From contig OX327694.1 of the NCBI GenBank assembly GCA_946807835.1, positions 9,622,001-9,686,000 on the forward strand: DNA of 64,000 nucleotides. Reading direction: 5' to 3'. This DNA is from Ailanthus altissimus. Lineage: Eukaryota; Streptophyta; Magnoliopsida; Sapindales; Simaroubaceae. A program made the position numbers and the translations under genes. The notes under the pieces are model-generated. The model had not been told where the DNA came from. It saw only the letters and a list, made by a program, of their open reading frames with translations, and ran no database searches. This document shows, one piece after another, positions 23,400-35,612 of this stretch; positions within the stretch are counted from its first letter, which is position 1, and each line of letters opens with the position of its first letter.

Positions 23400-24180
23400 A
23401 CCTTCAATGACTTAGTAATGGCTTGAGTTTAAGCATAGGTGGCTCTTCTATGGAGGCCTTATTGCATGCCTCCATGTTTATTCTCTTAAGTCGTTTAATT
23501 CGAGGTCGTATAAAATCATGGCAGAGTGAAGTGTTAAGTTCTCTCATGTACTCTTTAGTTTCAAAATTCTCCACTTCATTCCCATTTATCATAGTATCTT
23601 CTAGAGAATCTCTAATGGTATGAATGTTAAAGACCTTTTACACCTCTCTATCGATTTCATCATTGCTTAAGTTATCTTCTAACTCATTTGGGAACTTCAT
23701 AGCTTTGAATATATTGAAGGTTAACCCCTTATTTTGGACTCTTATAGTCAGTTTACCTTTTTGAACATTTATCAATGTCCTTTTAGTGGCTAGGAACTAT
23801 TGGTCTGATATATGGGGATCTCTCAATCTTTCTTCATCTCAAGAATGATGAATCGGCTAAGAAGATGAACTTATCTACCTTGACTAGCACGGCTTTAATT
23901 ACTCCTTTATGATAGGTGAGGGATCGATCAGTGAGTTAAAGTGTGACATTGGTAGGCTTTGCTTCACCCAAGCTAGTTTATTGTAGATTGATGATGGCTC
24001 CTAAATTACACAAAGCTTTCCTAAAGTTATAATTTTCGATAGTGCATAGGATGGTAAAACTTTCAAGATCCTTGAGCTTGTGAGGCAATTTCTTCTATAG
24101 AATGGCATTATATTCCTCCGTCAATCCTATTATCTCAAAATCATCTAACCTCTTTTCTTCGAGAGTTGTCTTTCATGAAC
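23400..24180 (-). pseudogene. Tat-2 protease and linker (broken)
   Basis: Protease words on the minus strand from about 24110: KLPHKLKDLESFTILCTI, NYNFRKALCNLGAI (active-site Asp replaced by Asn in the DLGA motif), SLGEAKPTNVTL, YHKGVIKAVLVKVDKFIFLAD. The downstream linker (23592-23404, open) includes ASIEEPPMLKLKPL, matching the family segment just before RT. The D-to-N change alone would abolish activity; stops also occur. Confidence 0.7.
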
Positions 24181-24489
24181 TTGACATAACTATTGTTCAA
24201 GTGCATCTTTAAAAGGAATATTGATGTGTAATTTTTTAAAAATTTCTAAAAATTTAAAAAATTTCTTATCTAATTTTTGCTTTTGCAATCTTTGAGAAAA
24301 TGGTGGTGGTGGATGATAAGGCTACAAATGTGAATTTTACACTTGTTTTTCTTTTTTGTACTACTTTTTCAAGATCGTATATTTTTTTTTTTGCTCTACC
24401 ACAGGATTTTCTGCTTATGGTTGTTGCTGCCTCGGAGACTGTACTTCTTTATCTTGCAATTCTTTATCATTTTTTAATGTGATAGACTT

Positions 24490-25640
24490 GCAGTGTTCTC
24501 CTTCTGGGTTAATTTAGCTTAGTTATACTCTTTGCGAACAACTATTTATTGCTAAAGCTAGTTGTCCAACTTGACTCTCCAAGGTCCTTAAGGAAGCTAT
24601 TTGACTTTGAAAGAGTTGGTCTATCTTACTCATGTAATGCATAAATAAAACCTCAAATGCAGGATTTTTCTCTTGGTGATGTTGAGCTAGTTGGGCAGAA
24701 AATTTGAATAGATTAATTGATTTTGAGGGTTGTCTTTAGTTATTATTCCAAGAGAAGTTTGGGTGATTCTTCCACTCTAGATTATAACAATTAAAATTAG
24801 GGTTGTACTGATTGTGATTAATATTCCCTATGTATTGTGTTGTCTCCATGCATTGGCCATTAATGTGATTATGTTCACGGAAGTCACGGGTTGTTGATTA
24901 AATTTTGATTAAATTGACCTATAAAGCATCAACTTTCTTAGATAAGAGGCTGACTTAAGTTATCAATATGGTCAAGGAATCTAGGTTATGTACACCAACA
25001 ACTCTTTTTGAATTTGTTCTCTCTATAGGCCATTGATAGCTATTGAAAGCCATTTCTTCAAGCAGAGGTAATAAGTTTTATCTGTTGATTTATTCATCAA
25101 AGCACCTCCTACTACAGCATCAACTATGGTCCTCAAATGCTCTACGAGTCCATTATAGAATGTCTACACAGGTAGCCATTTAGGGACTCCGTGGTGTGGG
25201 CATTTTCTAAGCATATCCTTAAACTGTTCCCAAGCTTCATACAATGATTCAACATCAAACCGTACAAAAGATGTGATGTCATTCCTCATCTTTACTATCT
25301 TTACTGGTGAAAATTTTTTTGCCATAAATTTATCTGCCAAGTAATCCCACATTGCTATAGATCTAGATGGAAATGACATCAAATAGCTCTTTGCCTTGCC
25401 TTTTAAGGAAAAATAGAACAATCTAAGTCGAATGGCATCTCAGACACTCTATTATACTTGAAGGTATCACAAATCTTTAAGAAATTCACTATGTGCTAAT
25501 TAGGATCATTGTTGAGGAGTCTGCTAAATTGCATCGAATCATTAAGCATTTGAATGGTGTTAGACTTAATTTTAAAATTGTTAGCTTGGATGGTTGGTCT
25601 TTCGATGCTTGAATAGATTTCACTGGCTAATGGAACTGTA
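24490..25640 (-). pseudogene. Tat-2 gag (broken)
   Basis: The open part (25421-25164) reads MFYFSLKGKAKSYLMSFP, ...DYLADKFMAKKFSPVKI, KMRNDITSFVRF, ESLYEAWEQFKDMLRKCPHH, the central capsid region of Tat/Athila gag. Upstream (25640-25422) has PNFKI/FNR-like sequence with stops; downstream is the nucleocapsid and Asn-rich tail near 24900-24750. It is the same gene as 14187-15067 in Tat-1, with clear similarity and better preserved here. Confidence 0.75.
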
Positions 25641-25916
25641 TATTCCCTTATGAGTCTTGGCTCTCCAGCAAGTGCATTTTGAATTTGTTCATTGTGTTGA
25701 TTTGGTATACTCTCGTCTAAGTCTTTTTAAGGTTTATTCTATTTCGAGATCAAGGACATACAAATCCATACTTTTAGATCATGCATGTACAGCTAAAGCT
25801 ACATGTAAAAAATATAATGAACAAAATAAACGAAAAAAATCTGAAGTACAAAATAAGAACAATTAGTACTAATATTGGTAGAAAATAACTTAATTCCCCC
25901 AACAACTAAGCTAAAA

Positions 25917-25999
25917 ACTTTATTTTATTTCTAAGTACAATTAAACACAAGTATACATATTGCAACAAGTAATATAGTGTTAAAATCGAATGTCAAACC
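25917..25999 (-). repeat. Tat-2 5' LTR, first part
   Basis: Tail of the LTR on the minus strand (GTATACTTGTGTTTAATTG, CAAGTAATATAGTGTTAAAATCG), next to a decayed PBS-like phrase (AGTTGTTGGGGGAATT, about 25908-25890). Cut by Copia-2 at 26000; continues at 35613. Confidence 0.65.
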
Positions 26000-27931
26000 T
26001 GTTAACGTGTTTTAAAGTGCAAGCATGTTGAAAATTTTCAGATGCATATCCAACATTCATTATACAGCGGAATAAAGCAATATAATCAACATAAACACAA
26101 TACAACTGAATCAAAAATTGTACAAAAATTAAATACATAGGTTTGTAGACAATTCGGTGAAGATTGTTGAACTTTAAAGCTTGTTGAACTCACAATGAAG
26201 TCCTTTTTTGAACAATTCTAGAATCTAACATTTAGTGGAATTAAAGAAGCTAGAATGGCATCCTTTGATGTATATTTTGAGCATGAATCAAAATAAATTC
26301 AACACTTGAACTAGTTGAAGCATCAAATGCTTAAAATGGTGTTTTGGGACCTAAATGCAACTTTTTCAAAGTTTGCATTTTCTCTCTTCTCTTTGCACCA
26401 ATTTTCCATTCTCAAAAATGAATTCCATTCAAAATAAAACTTATTTCATTTGTTTTTAAATGACCTAAGATATTTTGTGGACACATGTTTAACATGTAAG
26501 GCCATGAATGAGTGACAAATGTCACTTATGTTATCCATGTAAACACTTTACATGGATGACATTTGTCACATGCATATCCATACATGTTGCCATTTGTCAC
26601 AAAAATGGCCATGCATGGATGCCAATTATGCATTTACATTTTTTCATACAATAAGAACCTATTTGCAACATTTGCAACCTATGGTTCCCACTTTTCAAAT
26701 AGGTCCTAAAATATATCCTGCTTTTGAAACTTCCTGGATCGATCTATACAATCTGTACCACAACCTCAATGCTCAATGAATACACTTCATATTGTAAGAC
26801 TCTCTAGGTTCACACCTATCTATCTTATGAAATACTTTCGAAAGTCTGTGAATAATGCCCCACATATACGTTATAGATATTACAAAATGGAGCGTTAAAC
26901 TACACAAGTTGAGGTTGACCATATTTGTATAATCCCTTCGTCAACTATATATTGGAGAAGCAGAGATATAGATTATAACCATTAAATCTCTATATGCTTA
27001 TCCGTGAACTTAACTCTAGATATGTATTTCTATAAACAATATCCATAAACTCCTTTGTAATATTGTTTAACCCTAATGAAAAACTCTTTTCATAGGGTTA
27101 ACGCTTATCGCCATAAGACTTTCTAAAATATGTTCTTAGAGCATCTGGATATATAACTCATCCATATGAGCTGATGGATCCCATATTTACACACACCATA
27201 CTCTATGAGCATCAAACTATACCCTATGACACCCAGTGATCAGACCATGAAAGGTCTTTGACATACGTGGAACCAAAGTATGATGGATCACTCGCAAGCC
27301 CACCATGACACTTAAGTTAACGAATTACAAATACTACTCAACTTAAGAAGATCTTCTATTGACGGCTTCATGAAATGCCTATTAAAAGTCCTCGTGAGTT
27401 TGTTTAGTATCTATTCCTTACTAAATACATGCATGCCCATACAAACTTTCACTAAGCCCATGGTCTACTAAGACTAACCATCTGGACAATCCAGATATAG
27501 ACATACACTGATCTAAAAGGAATATCGATCAACCCATATCGGTAAGCATGGATTATGAATGATATTTTCGAGAACATATTACGCGATGACATTTCTTAGC
27601 ACCATTTACAAACTCTTTGCAACTACGTCATTATTATAATATTCTTGGGTCTTTGTCCCTATTTCAGACAAGATTCTAACTCTTTAGAATTGTTAACTTT
27701 TAGCGTTGACCTAAACTCTTTTAGATCAGATCTAAACTTATTTAGATCTATAATGTCCAGAAAGTTACAATCAGATCTAAATTTATTTAGATCTATAATG
27801 TCCAGAAAGTTACAAGCTTCTTACCATATAAATAATAATAATTGATGAATAAAAAAATATTTATTATATAAATATTAAATAAATAAACATTCATACAACA
27901 ATTTGAATGGCCGTAAATACTATTCCCAATA
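26000..27931 (-). repeat. 3' LTR of Copia-2
   Basis: 1.93 kb. The element-proximal end reads CCCAATAA instead of CCCAACAA (C-to-T), following a polypurine-like GACTAGAGCAAATGAAAG on the minus strand. It contains a perfect 45-bp tandem duplication (27726-27815) absent from the other LTR copies. Confidence 0.8.
27726..27815. repeat. 45-bp tandem duplication
   Basis: Two 45-bp units differing at one base (AAACTTATTT / AAATTTATTT). It creates a repeated peptide in one frame but is within a non-coding LTR. Confidence 0.9.
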
Positions 27932-28330
27932 ACTTTCATTTGCTCTAGTCCCATTTATGATAATACCTAATGCCCACCATGTCTATATATTTCTCAAAGA
28001 CCCTAGGAATTAAGGTCTTAGTAAGCAGCTCCACTACATTATCTACATAATCTATTCTAGAAACTATCACATTTTCTCTAGCCAAGATTTCTCTAATTAT
28101 GTGGTATTTTCTCTCCACATGTGTAGACTTTTGGTTTGCCTTTGGCTCTTTTACTTGAGCTATTACCATATTATTGCCATAAAATAGCGAGATAGGATCC
28201 ACTGAACTTGGGACTACTCTGAGCTCTGCGACAAACTTACGTATCCACATTACTTCTTTTGCAGCTTCAGAAGGTGTAATATATTATGCCTTTGTGGTAG
28301 AATTAGTTGTGGATGTTTGTTTAACACTTT
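27932..28330 (-). pseudogene. Copia-2 RNase H (broken)
   Basis: Minus-strand frame 28250-27945 reads IRKFVAELRVVPS, PISLFYGNNMVIAQVKEPKANQK, THVERKYHIIREI and VDNVVELLTKTLIPRVFEKYIDMVG: the C-terminal part of the Copia RNase H domain and the pol end. The catalytic Asp of the DN pair (family FCDNNGAI) is changed to GN. The polypurine tract follows. Frames upstream contain stops. Confidence 0.75.
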
Positions 28331-29480
28331 TTCAACTAATTGCAACACCTTTGAGAAGAGACACATATCCAAATATAGACTTTTTATCATCCGGATTAGA
28401 CTAGAAGTCTCAGTCAGTATATCCCCTCACTTGCAAGTCACATTTTTCATAAATTAGAAACTTATCTTTTGTACCCTTAAGGTATTTTAGGATATGTTTC
28501 ACGGCCATTCAATGGTTGCAGACTGGATCAGACTAGTACCGACTTATAATACTTACAGCCATACTAATGTCAGGTCTCGTACATAATATGGCATACATCA
28601 AGCCACCTACTGCAGATGCATATGGTATATTAGACATTCTAACTCTTTCATCTTTTATTTTAGGAGACATTCTCCTTGAAAGATGAATGTCATGTTTGAA
28701 AGGTACGTTAACTGTCTTACAGTTAGCAAAGTTATACTTTTCAAGAATATTTTATATGTACGAAGATTGAGAGAGTTCTATCAGCCTCCTAGCTATATCT
28801 CTATAAAGCTTTATACCAAGTATACATGAAGCCTCTCTCAAATCTTTCATGGAGAAGTTCTTACTTAAATAACTCTTGAGTATGTCATCTACATAAAAAA
28901 CAAGAAAGATAATCAAGCATGCACTGACCTTTTTGTACACACACATTTTCTTTTCATTTTTGACAAAATCAGACCCTCTGATTACTTCATCAAAATAAAG
29001 ATTCTGGCTTTGGGAAGCCTGCTAAAGTCTATAAATAGACTTCTTCAGTTTGCATACTAAGTTAAAAGTTAGGTTGGATGTAAAACCTTCAGGCTGCTCA
29101 ATGTAAATCTCTTCCTTGAGATTTTCATTCAAGAAAGCTATCTTTACATCCATCTGCTATATCTGAAAATCATTATATGCAGCAATAGCTAATAGAATAC
29201 GAATTGACTTTAGCATGGCAATTAGTGAAAAAGTTTCATCATAATCGACCCCAAATCATTAAGCATAACCTTTTGCTACCAATCCGGCTTTAAACGTTTC
29301 TAACAATCCATCGAGCCCAAGCTTCTGCTTGCAAACCCATTTACAACCAATTGGAACAATTCCTTCAGGAAGTTAAACCAAGTCCCAGACTTGATTGACA
29401 TACATAGAGTTAATTTCGGATTTTATGGTTTCTTGTTATTTCTCCAAATCGATGTCTAACATCGTCTCTCTATAGATTAA
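28331..29480 (-). pseudogene. Copia-2 reverse transcriptase (broken)
   Basis: Minus-strand words in order: VWDLV-LPEGIVPIGC-like near 29380; GLDGLLETFKAGLVAKGYA (29330-29270); IQMDVKIAFLNENLKEEIYI (29160-29105); NLVCKLKKSIYRL (29070-29030); KKVSACLIIFLVFYVDDIL (28946-28890). The YVDD box is kept, but the next 12 codons, present in Copia-3, are missing, so YVDDIL runs straight into KSYLSKNFSMKDL. RT is the polymerase that copies RNA to cDNA. Stops at several points. Confidence 0.75.
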
Positions 29481-30640
29481 ATAATCATTTTTTTTCAACT
29501 AAGAAAACATCAAAGACACATTTGTGCATCATTCTATACCTTACATATGGTCTTGACATTCTTTTTTACCTACGTGGAGGGTGTGTTATAGGTATTTCAC
29601 TCGATTGAGTCTGAGGTTCTATCATTGGTTCATTAATTTTGTATTGACTTCATCAAGTTCAATCTTTCTACAATCTCATGACCTATGAGAAACTATTTCT
29701 TTAAAAAAGTGGCATAACGTCAACGAACACATTTCGTTCCTCTGAATCATAGAATAGATATCCCATAGAGTGTTTGGGATATCTAATGAATCGTTACTTG
29801 TACCTATTAGGTGTAAGTTTATCCTATTACATAACTTTTACGTAAGCAGGACAACCCCAAATCTTAACATACTTAAGACTCGGTTTCCTCCCAATCTATA
29901 TCTCATATGAAGTATTAGGAGCGGTTTTTGATAGAATTCTATTCAACAAGTGAGCAGCGATTTTTAGAGCATAACCCTTTTATATATTCCAGAAGATTGG
30001 TGAAGCTCATTATCAATCGAACCATATCTAATAAAGTCTGACTCCTCCTATCTGAAACACTATTGTGTTGAGGAAAACCTAGAGAGCTATATTGAGTGAG
30101 AATCTCATTATCCTTCAAATAAGGTATGAATTAACTGTTTATGTATTCACTATCTCGATCTAATATAAAGCATTTGATATCATGTCGGTTGTTTCTCTAC
30201 TTCGTGTCGAAATTCTTTGAACATTTCAAAGGTTTCTAACTTGTGTTTCATAAGATACACATGTCCACATCGTGACAAATCATCGATAAAGATGACGAAG
30301 TATCGAAAACCACCGATAGAATGTGGTTCATTAGAGCATATACATCACTATATATTAGTTTCAATAAATCAGTGGCTCGATGTTCAATACCTATAAAAGG
30401 AGATTTAGTTATCTTTCCTCGAATACAAGATTCAAAAACTAGTAAGGGTTCTATGGTAAGATCAGGTATCTGACCATCCTTAACTAAGCAGGTTAGGCAT
30501 CTCATGCCTATATGACTTAATCTTATATGCCATAATTCCATGTTATTTAAAGCTCCTGGACTACTAACTGTGCATTTAAGATATTTTCTGTTGCATTCAA
30601 AATATGATGACCATTCACCAACTAACACTCAGCTAATAAA
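29481..30640 (-). pseudogene. Copia-2 integrase (broken)
   Basis: The open part 30628-30248 holds the zinc-binding GAG-pre-integrase region (LWHIRLSHIGMRCLTCLVKDG; LLVFESCIRGKITKSPF) and the start of the catalytic core (DLLKLIYSDVYALMNH, where the first catalytic Asp is the D of YSDV). The rest (30240-29490) has the family words in several frames with stops. Integrase would insert the cDNA. Confidence 0.75.
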
Positions 30641-31205
30641 ACATTATCCGCATTACATAAATAAAAGGAAAAATTCCAAATAAATACATGATATCCCTCA
30701 GTGTCTAACACAATGAGGGATATAATCTGTCTGATAATATTCGGTACATAATAGTAATTATGCAGCATTAAAGTTTGATTACATAGGAGAATTAATTCAA
30801 AATTTTCAACTATTGCGACCTATAGGAAATCACCATTTCTAACACGAAGCTTGACTTCTCCCTACTGCAGCTACTTAATTTTTTTTAGACCTTGTAACAC
30901 ATTACAAATGTGAGAAGGATATACAGTATCTAATACCCAGCCACTAGAAGCATCACATGCTAATGAAATGTCAATAATAGGTAAACAAATACTTGATGGG
31001 TTCTTCTTAATTGTGGCAATGTACTTTGGACAGTTATGTTTCTTGTGTTTGTCATCACCAGTGGAAACATTTTCCCTTATTCTTCTTCTTATCTTTCTAC
31101 TTGGATATAACCTATCTCTGAGGACCTAAATATGGTGTTTTCTTCACCTTTATCTTTCCTTTAGACTTTCTAGAAGCCTTTGGGATAAAAGATGAAGCAT
31201 CAGTC
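30641..31205 (-). pseudogene. Copia-2 protease and nucleocapsid end (broken)
   Basis: Aligned along its length with Copia-3 60960-61590: a SWVLDT-like protease entry (about 30950, SGWVLDTVYPSHICN), a basic region near 31170-31100 and a knuckle-like segment near 31040. Stops in every frame. It ends abruptly at about 31205, where an LTR fragment in the opposite orientation follows. Confidence 0.6.
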
Positions 31206-31738
31206 TAAACTATGGAGAAAAAGATAATTATTTTAGAAAAGAGTTGTTCAAAATAATTATCCTATGGAAATTGTTTCTAAGAATTATACAAGAGTTGTAC
31301 GTAAAATATTTCTAATTAATACAAGAGTTGTATATAAAATATTTACCATCTCCATTTAAGAAACAAAATTGTATTCAAAGAGTTTGAAATGTTGCTAGAA
31401 ATTCTAAATCAAAGCTACCATTCTAACTCCATAATTCCACCAAACCATTATGGACTAGAATTGTTCAACAATACACTTCAATGTGAGCTCTTCATATGAA
31501 TTGTTGAAGGAGTTGAAGATTTTGTAAAGCTACCTTTATTAGGTAAGTGTTTTTACATAATATTTTAATACAATTGTTCATTATGCATATTTTTGTATAA
31601 TAGTTATACTTGTTCATATATGTAATATATGTGTTTAATTTGCTAAATTGGGTGTGTTTGTTAACATGCTTCCGCTGTGTGTACTAATTTGTGAAATTAT
31701 ATATACACTCGTATGTCATACACTCGGTTCCCAACACT
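31206..31738 (+). repeat. inverted Copia LTR fragment inside Copia-2
   Basis: This stretch matches the end part of the Copia LTR but in plus orientation, opposite to the rest of Copia-2. AGAATTGTTCAACAATACACTTC and the following bases (31450-31530) are the reverse complement of the segment at about 26150-26260 in the 3' LTR. CGCTGTGTGTACTA (31673) corresponds to TACAGCGG near 26065. It replaces most of gag. The right junction abuts the minus-strand leader at about 31739. Confidence 0.7.
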
Positions 31739-32460
31739 AATACCATATTGGCAAGGTAGACAATGTATAATCATTATCTCATATTGAAATACATTTTAAT
31801 CTAATTAAGAGAGATTTATCATTTTCATAATTTATCCACATATCATAAGAATATGATTCATAATCACTCATTTATTTTATGCAAGCACAACTAACCCCCA
31901 CCAACAAGGCTCTCAATGTGGTTAACAGCAAAAATATATTTACAGTTTATAATACAGCAATATAACAATTATATTCGCATTAAATAATAAAATATAAAGA
32001 TTTCACATGAAAAATGTAAATTAAAGTATATAGTTTGGAATAATTTGTGGGAAAAGTTGAACAACTTGGGATTATACAATATAATGCTTTGAAAAATAAA
32101 TTTGTACTCTTTTTTTGCTCACGCCCACAATTCAACCTAAAATGCCCTGGCGTCAAATTACTTCAACGCCCTAGCATTCAACACTTAAACGCTCTAGTAT
32201 TCTGTGTTGGAGAATGCCCTTGCGTTCATATCTATAATGCACCAGCGTTCTATATGCAACAAACTTGCTTCTGTCTTACGAATGCCACATTGTTATATAC
32301 ATGAATGCCCCAGCGTTCTACCCTGAGAATGCCCTAGCGTTCAACACTTGAATGCCTCAACGTTCTATATGCAGAACCTAGATGAATGCCCCAACATTAT
32401 ACGTAGAATGCCCCAGTGTTCTACTCGCAACGCCCTAGCGTTCCCTCAATAGTATTTTTT
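31739..32460 (-). other. Copia-2 leader with GAATGCCCCAGCGTTC repeats
   Basis: Reverse complement of the Copia-1 leader (for example CCAATATGGTATTAG near 31740 and CCAATACGGTGTTAG near 4105). From 32125 to 32445 it holds about 12 dispersed copies of a 16-bp word close to GAATGCCCCAGCGTTC, whose ends (GAACGC...GCGTTC) are self-complementary. Confidence 0.7.
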
Positions 32461-32544
32461 TTTGTACTTTAAAATGCACCTCCCACTATTTTTGGGCATC
32501 CTCAACATTTCAAATAACACTCCAATAACCTAAAAATATACAAA

Positions 32545-35500
32545 GCATGTCAGACATATATTACGCAGAGAATAAAAAATATAATCAATATATACACACT
32601 ACAACTGAATCAAAAATAGTACAAGTATTGAATACATACCCTTATAGATGATTCGGTAAAGATTGTTCAGCTCACAATAAAATACTCTCTTGAACTATTA
32701 TAGACTCCAACATTTGATAGGATTAGAGTAGCTAGAATGGTAGCCTTGAATGTATATTTCATATAGGAATCAAAACAAAATCAACACTTGAACTAGTTGA
32801 AGCATCAAATACTTAAAATGGTATTTTGAGACCTAAATGCAACATTTTCAAAGTTTGCATTTTCTCTCTTCTCTTTGCACAAATTTTCTTCCATTCTCAA
32901 AAATGAATTCCATTTAAAATGAAACTTATTTCAGTTGTTTTTAAATGGCCTAAGATATTTTGTGGACACATGTCTAACATGTATCCATGTTTGGCCATGT
33001 AAGGCCATGAATGAGTGATAAATGTCACTTATGTTATACATGTAAACATTTTGCATGGATGACATTTGTCATATGCATGTCCATGCATGCTGTCATTTGT
33101 CACACAAAAAGCCTGCATGGATGCAATATATGCATTCACATTTTTCCATGTAGTAGGGACTTATTTGTAACATTTGTAAACTATGATTTCCACTTTTCAA
33201 ATAGGTCTTAAAATGTATCATGCTTTTTGAAACCTTCCTGGATCAATTTGTACGATCCATACCGTTACCTTAGTGCTCAATGTGTACACTTAATATTGTG
33301 AGACTTTCTAGGTTCACACTCATTTATCTTACAGAACATTTCTGCAACTGCATAAACGATGCCCCACATACAAGTTAAGGTTGACTATATTCATATAATC
33401 CCTTCGTCATCTATATCCTAGAGGAGCAGAGATATAGATTAAGACCATCAAATCTCTATATGCTCATCCATGAACTTAACTACATACATATTTCCTGAAA
33501 CAATATCCGTAAACTCCTTTGCGATATTGCTTAACCCTAATGGAAAACTCTTTTTTTGGGGTTAATGCTTATGTCCATAAGACTTTGTGAAATACATTAT
33601 TAAATCATATGGATATACAACTCACCTATATGAGCTAATGAATCCTATATCTATGCACACCGAACTCCATGAGCATCGGACCATACCCAGCTACACCTAG
33701 CAGTCAAATCATAAAAGCTCTTTGACATGCGTGGAACCAAAGTATGGTGGATCACTCACAAGCTCACCATAATGCTTAAGTTAAAGGATCATGAATACTA
33801 CTTAACTCAAGATGACCCTTCATTGACGACTTTATAGGATGTCTATTGGAGGTCCTCGTGAGTTGATAAGGCGTAATTGTATAAACTATTTTATCTTCCT
33901 AACTTGATATTTGTTCAATTTATCTCAATAATTGGGCTATTTATGCATATTAATGTTGTTTTATAGGTTGAAGCATTATCGGAGCAAAAATACCGGAAAA
34001 CGGACGCAAATGGGAGCATTAGAGATAAAAATACAAATGGAGGCACTGTCGCTACAGTACCACTGTTTGCTACAGTACCACTGTTTGCTACAGTGTAGCG
34101 CCGCAGCACTGGATTTCAGTGCCGCGGCGCCAATTGCAGAAAGTGAGCGCCGCGGCGCCGAGACCTGGGCAGCAAAAGCTGACAGGTTGCTGAAAATCAG
34201 GAAACCCAAAAGCAACCCTAAGTGCGCCCTAATTCCGTGCTCTTACCTATATATTTGCTCAAAACTTACATTTTGAGGGGGGACTCCAGCTGGGACAGCA
34301 GCTGGAAACACAAAGAAACATCTAACTTCTAAGGTTGGAGAAATCAAAGAGGAGGGAAGTAAGCTTCAACAACAAAGACATTTGACAGGGATGTCTTCTT
34401 TGCTTTGATTCTTTACTTGTTGTAAGATGTTTAGTTTACATGTATTGATGGAATTAGCTTCAAGATTGTGTAGTTTAATGATGAGCTAATTTTATTCATC
34501 TAGGATTACATCCTTGAACTCATTATGTGATTGATTTTAGTTCTCTCTTTTATGGTATTAATTCAGCTTTTGATATATTCATTGTGCTTGTGCTTAATGC
34601 TATTTGATTACTTGGCCAGTGGTTAAATTGATCTAGAAATGCTTAAATAAACTTGACAAAGGCATTTAGGTATTTAGTCTTAAGCATATTGATGCATGAT
34701 CATAGTGTAGTACACTTGAGTTTCATATGAGATAGACATATACTCATAAGGCATGTATGGCTCATAAAACTTGTGCTTAATGAATTTTGTTCAATTTATT
34801 TATCATAGACATATAGATATTTGATTGGATGAAATAGATTCACTTGACCTGCAAAAGAGGCTTGTGATGTGTTAAGTGTTTTGGTCAATATATCAAGTTG
34901 AGAACTAATAAACATCAAAGAGATTCTGCTGAATTTATTTGCATAATGGGGGATAGTTTGTAATCCTAGGATTTCTCATATTGAATTTAACTTGTTGGTA
35001 ATTTAGTTTATCACTTAGCATAATTAAGTTGTTCTTTTACTTGAGTAGTTTAATATCATACATTAAATCATTTTCTGGATAATAGTAGAAAGACACCATT
35101 TCATTACTTAAACTAGAAAAGATAAATCATTCTCTGTGGGATCGACACTTTTCTCATCATATATTACTTGTTGCGACAACGTGCACTTGCGCTAATTTGT
35201 GTTATAGAAAACACACAACATGAGTCTGTTTAGTATCCAATCCTGAAACCTATATGCCTATACGAACTTTCACTAAGCCCATGGTCTACTAAGACTAACC
35301 ATCTGGACAATCTAAATATTGACTTACACTGATCTGAAATGAATACCAATAGACCTATATCGGTAACCATGGATTAGGAACGATGTTTTTAAGAACATAT
35401 TAGGCAATGACATTTCTCAGCACCATTTGTAAACTCTTTTGCAAGTACGGCATAACTATAATATTCTCATGTCTTTGTCCCTATTTCGAACAAGGTTACA

Positions 35501-35607
35501 ATATAAATAATAATAATTGACAAATAAAAAAAATATTTTTTAACTAATATTAAATCAATAAACATTTATACATCAATTTGAACGGCACATAAGCACCATT
35601 CCTAACA
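32545..35607 (-). repeat. 5' LTR of Copia-2 (split by S2 solo LTR)
   Basis: Homologous to 26030-27931 from about 32545 (CATGTCAGACATATATTACGC) to 35607. The left limit is approximate because the terminal 40 bp and the PBS are not recognisable. It is interrupted at 33864-35220. Without the insert it is about 1.7 kb. Confidence 0.75.
33864..35220 (+). mobile_element. solo LTR, family S2 (1357 bp, TSD TGAGT)
   Basis: Begins TGATAAGGCG, ends ACACAACA, flanked by perfect TGAGT repeats (33859-33863 and 35221-35225). The first 130 bp are nearly identical to 6588-6717. The GC array here (34095-34165) is shorter, about four units, and the TATA-like element TATATATT is at 34248. Downstream of the TATA the two S2 copies differ much more, then converge again in the tail. 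No internal region. Confidence 0.88.
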
Positions 35608-35612
35608 AAACC

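Larger units (their letters stand above)
26000..35607 (-). mobile_element. Copia-2: Copia element with both LTRs (TSD AAACC)
   Basis: Both ends have the Copia LTR termini (TGTTAACG at 26000; CCTAACA at 35607) and perfect 5-bp repeats AAACC at 25995-25999 and 35608-35612. From right to left: 5' LTR (about 32545-35607, holding an S2 solo LTR), leader (31739-32460), an inverted LTR piece in place of most of gag (31206-31738), the nucleocapsid end, protease, integrase, RT, RNase H (31205-27932), and the 3' LTR (26000-27931). No PBS is visible next to the 5' LTR. The coding region has many stops. Confidence 0.85.

Noticed and set aside
27645..27845. Repeat-containing peptide
   Set aside because: Created by a 45-bp tandem duplication in the Copia-2 LTR; other LTR copies have stops there.
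33915..34215. Minus-strand frames over the second S2 GC array
   Set aside because: Antisense readings of an LTR array; not matched in the first S2 copy.
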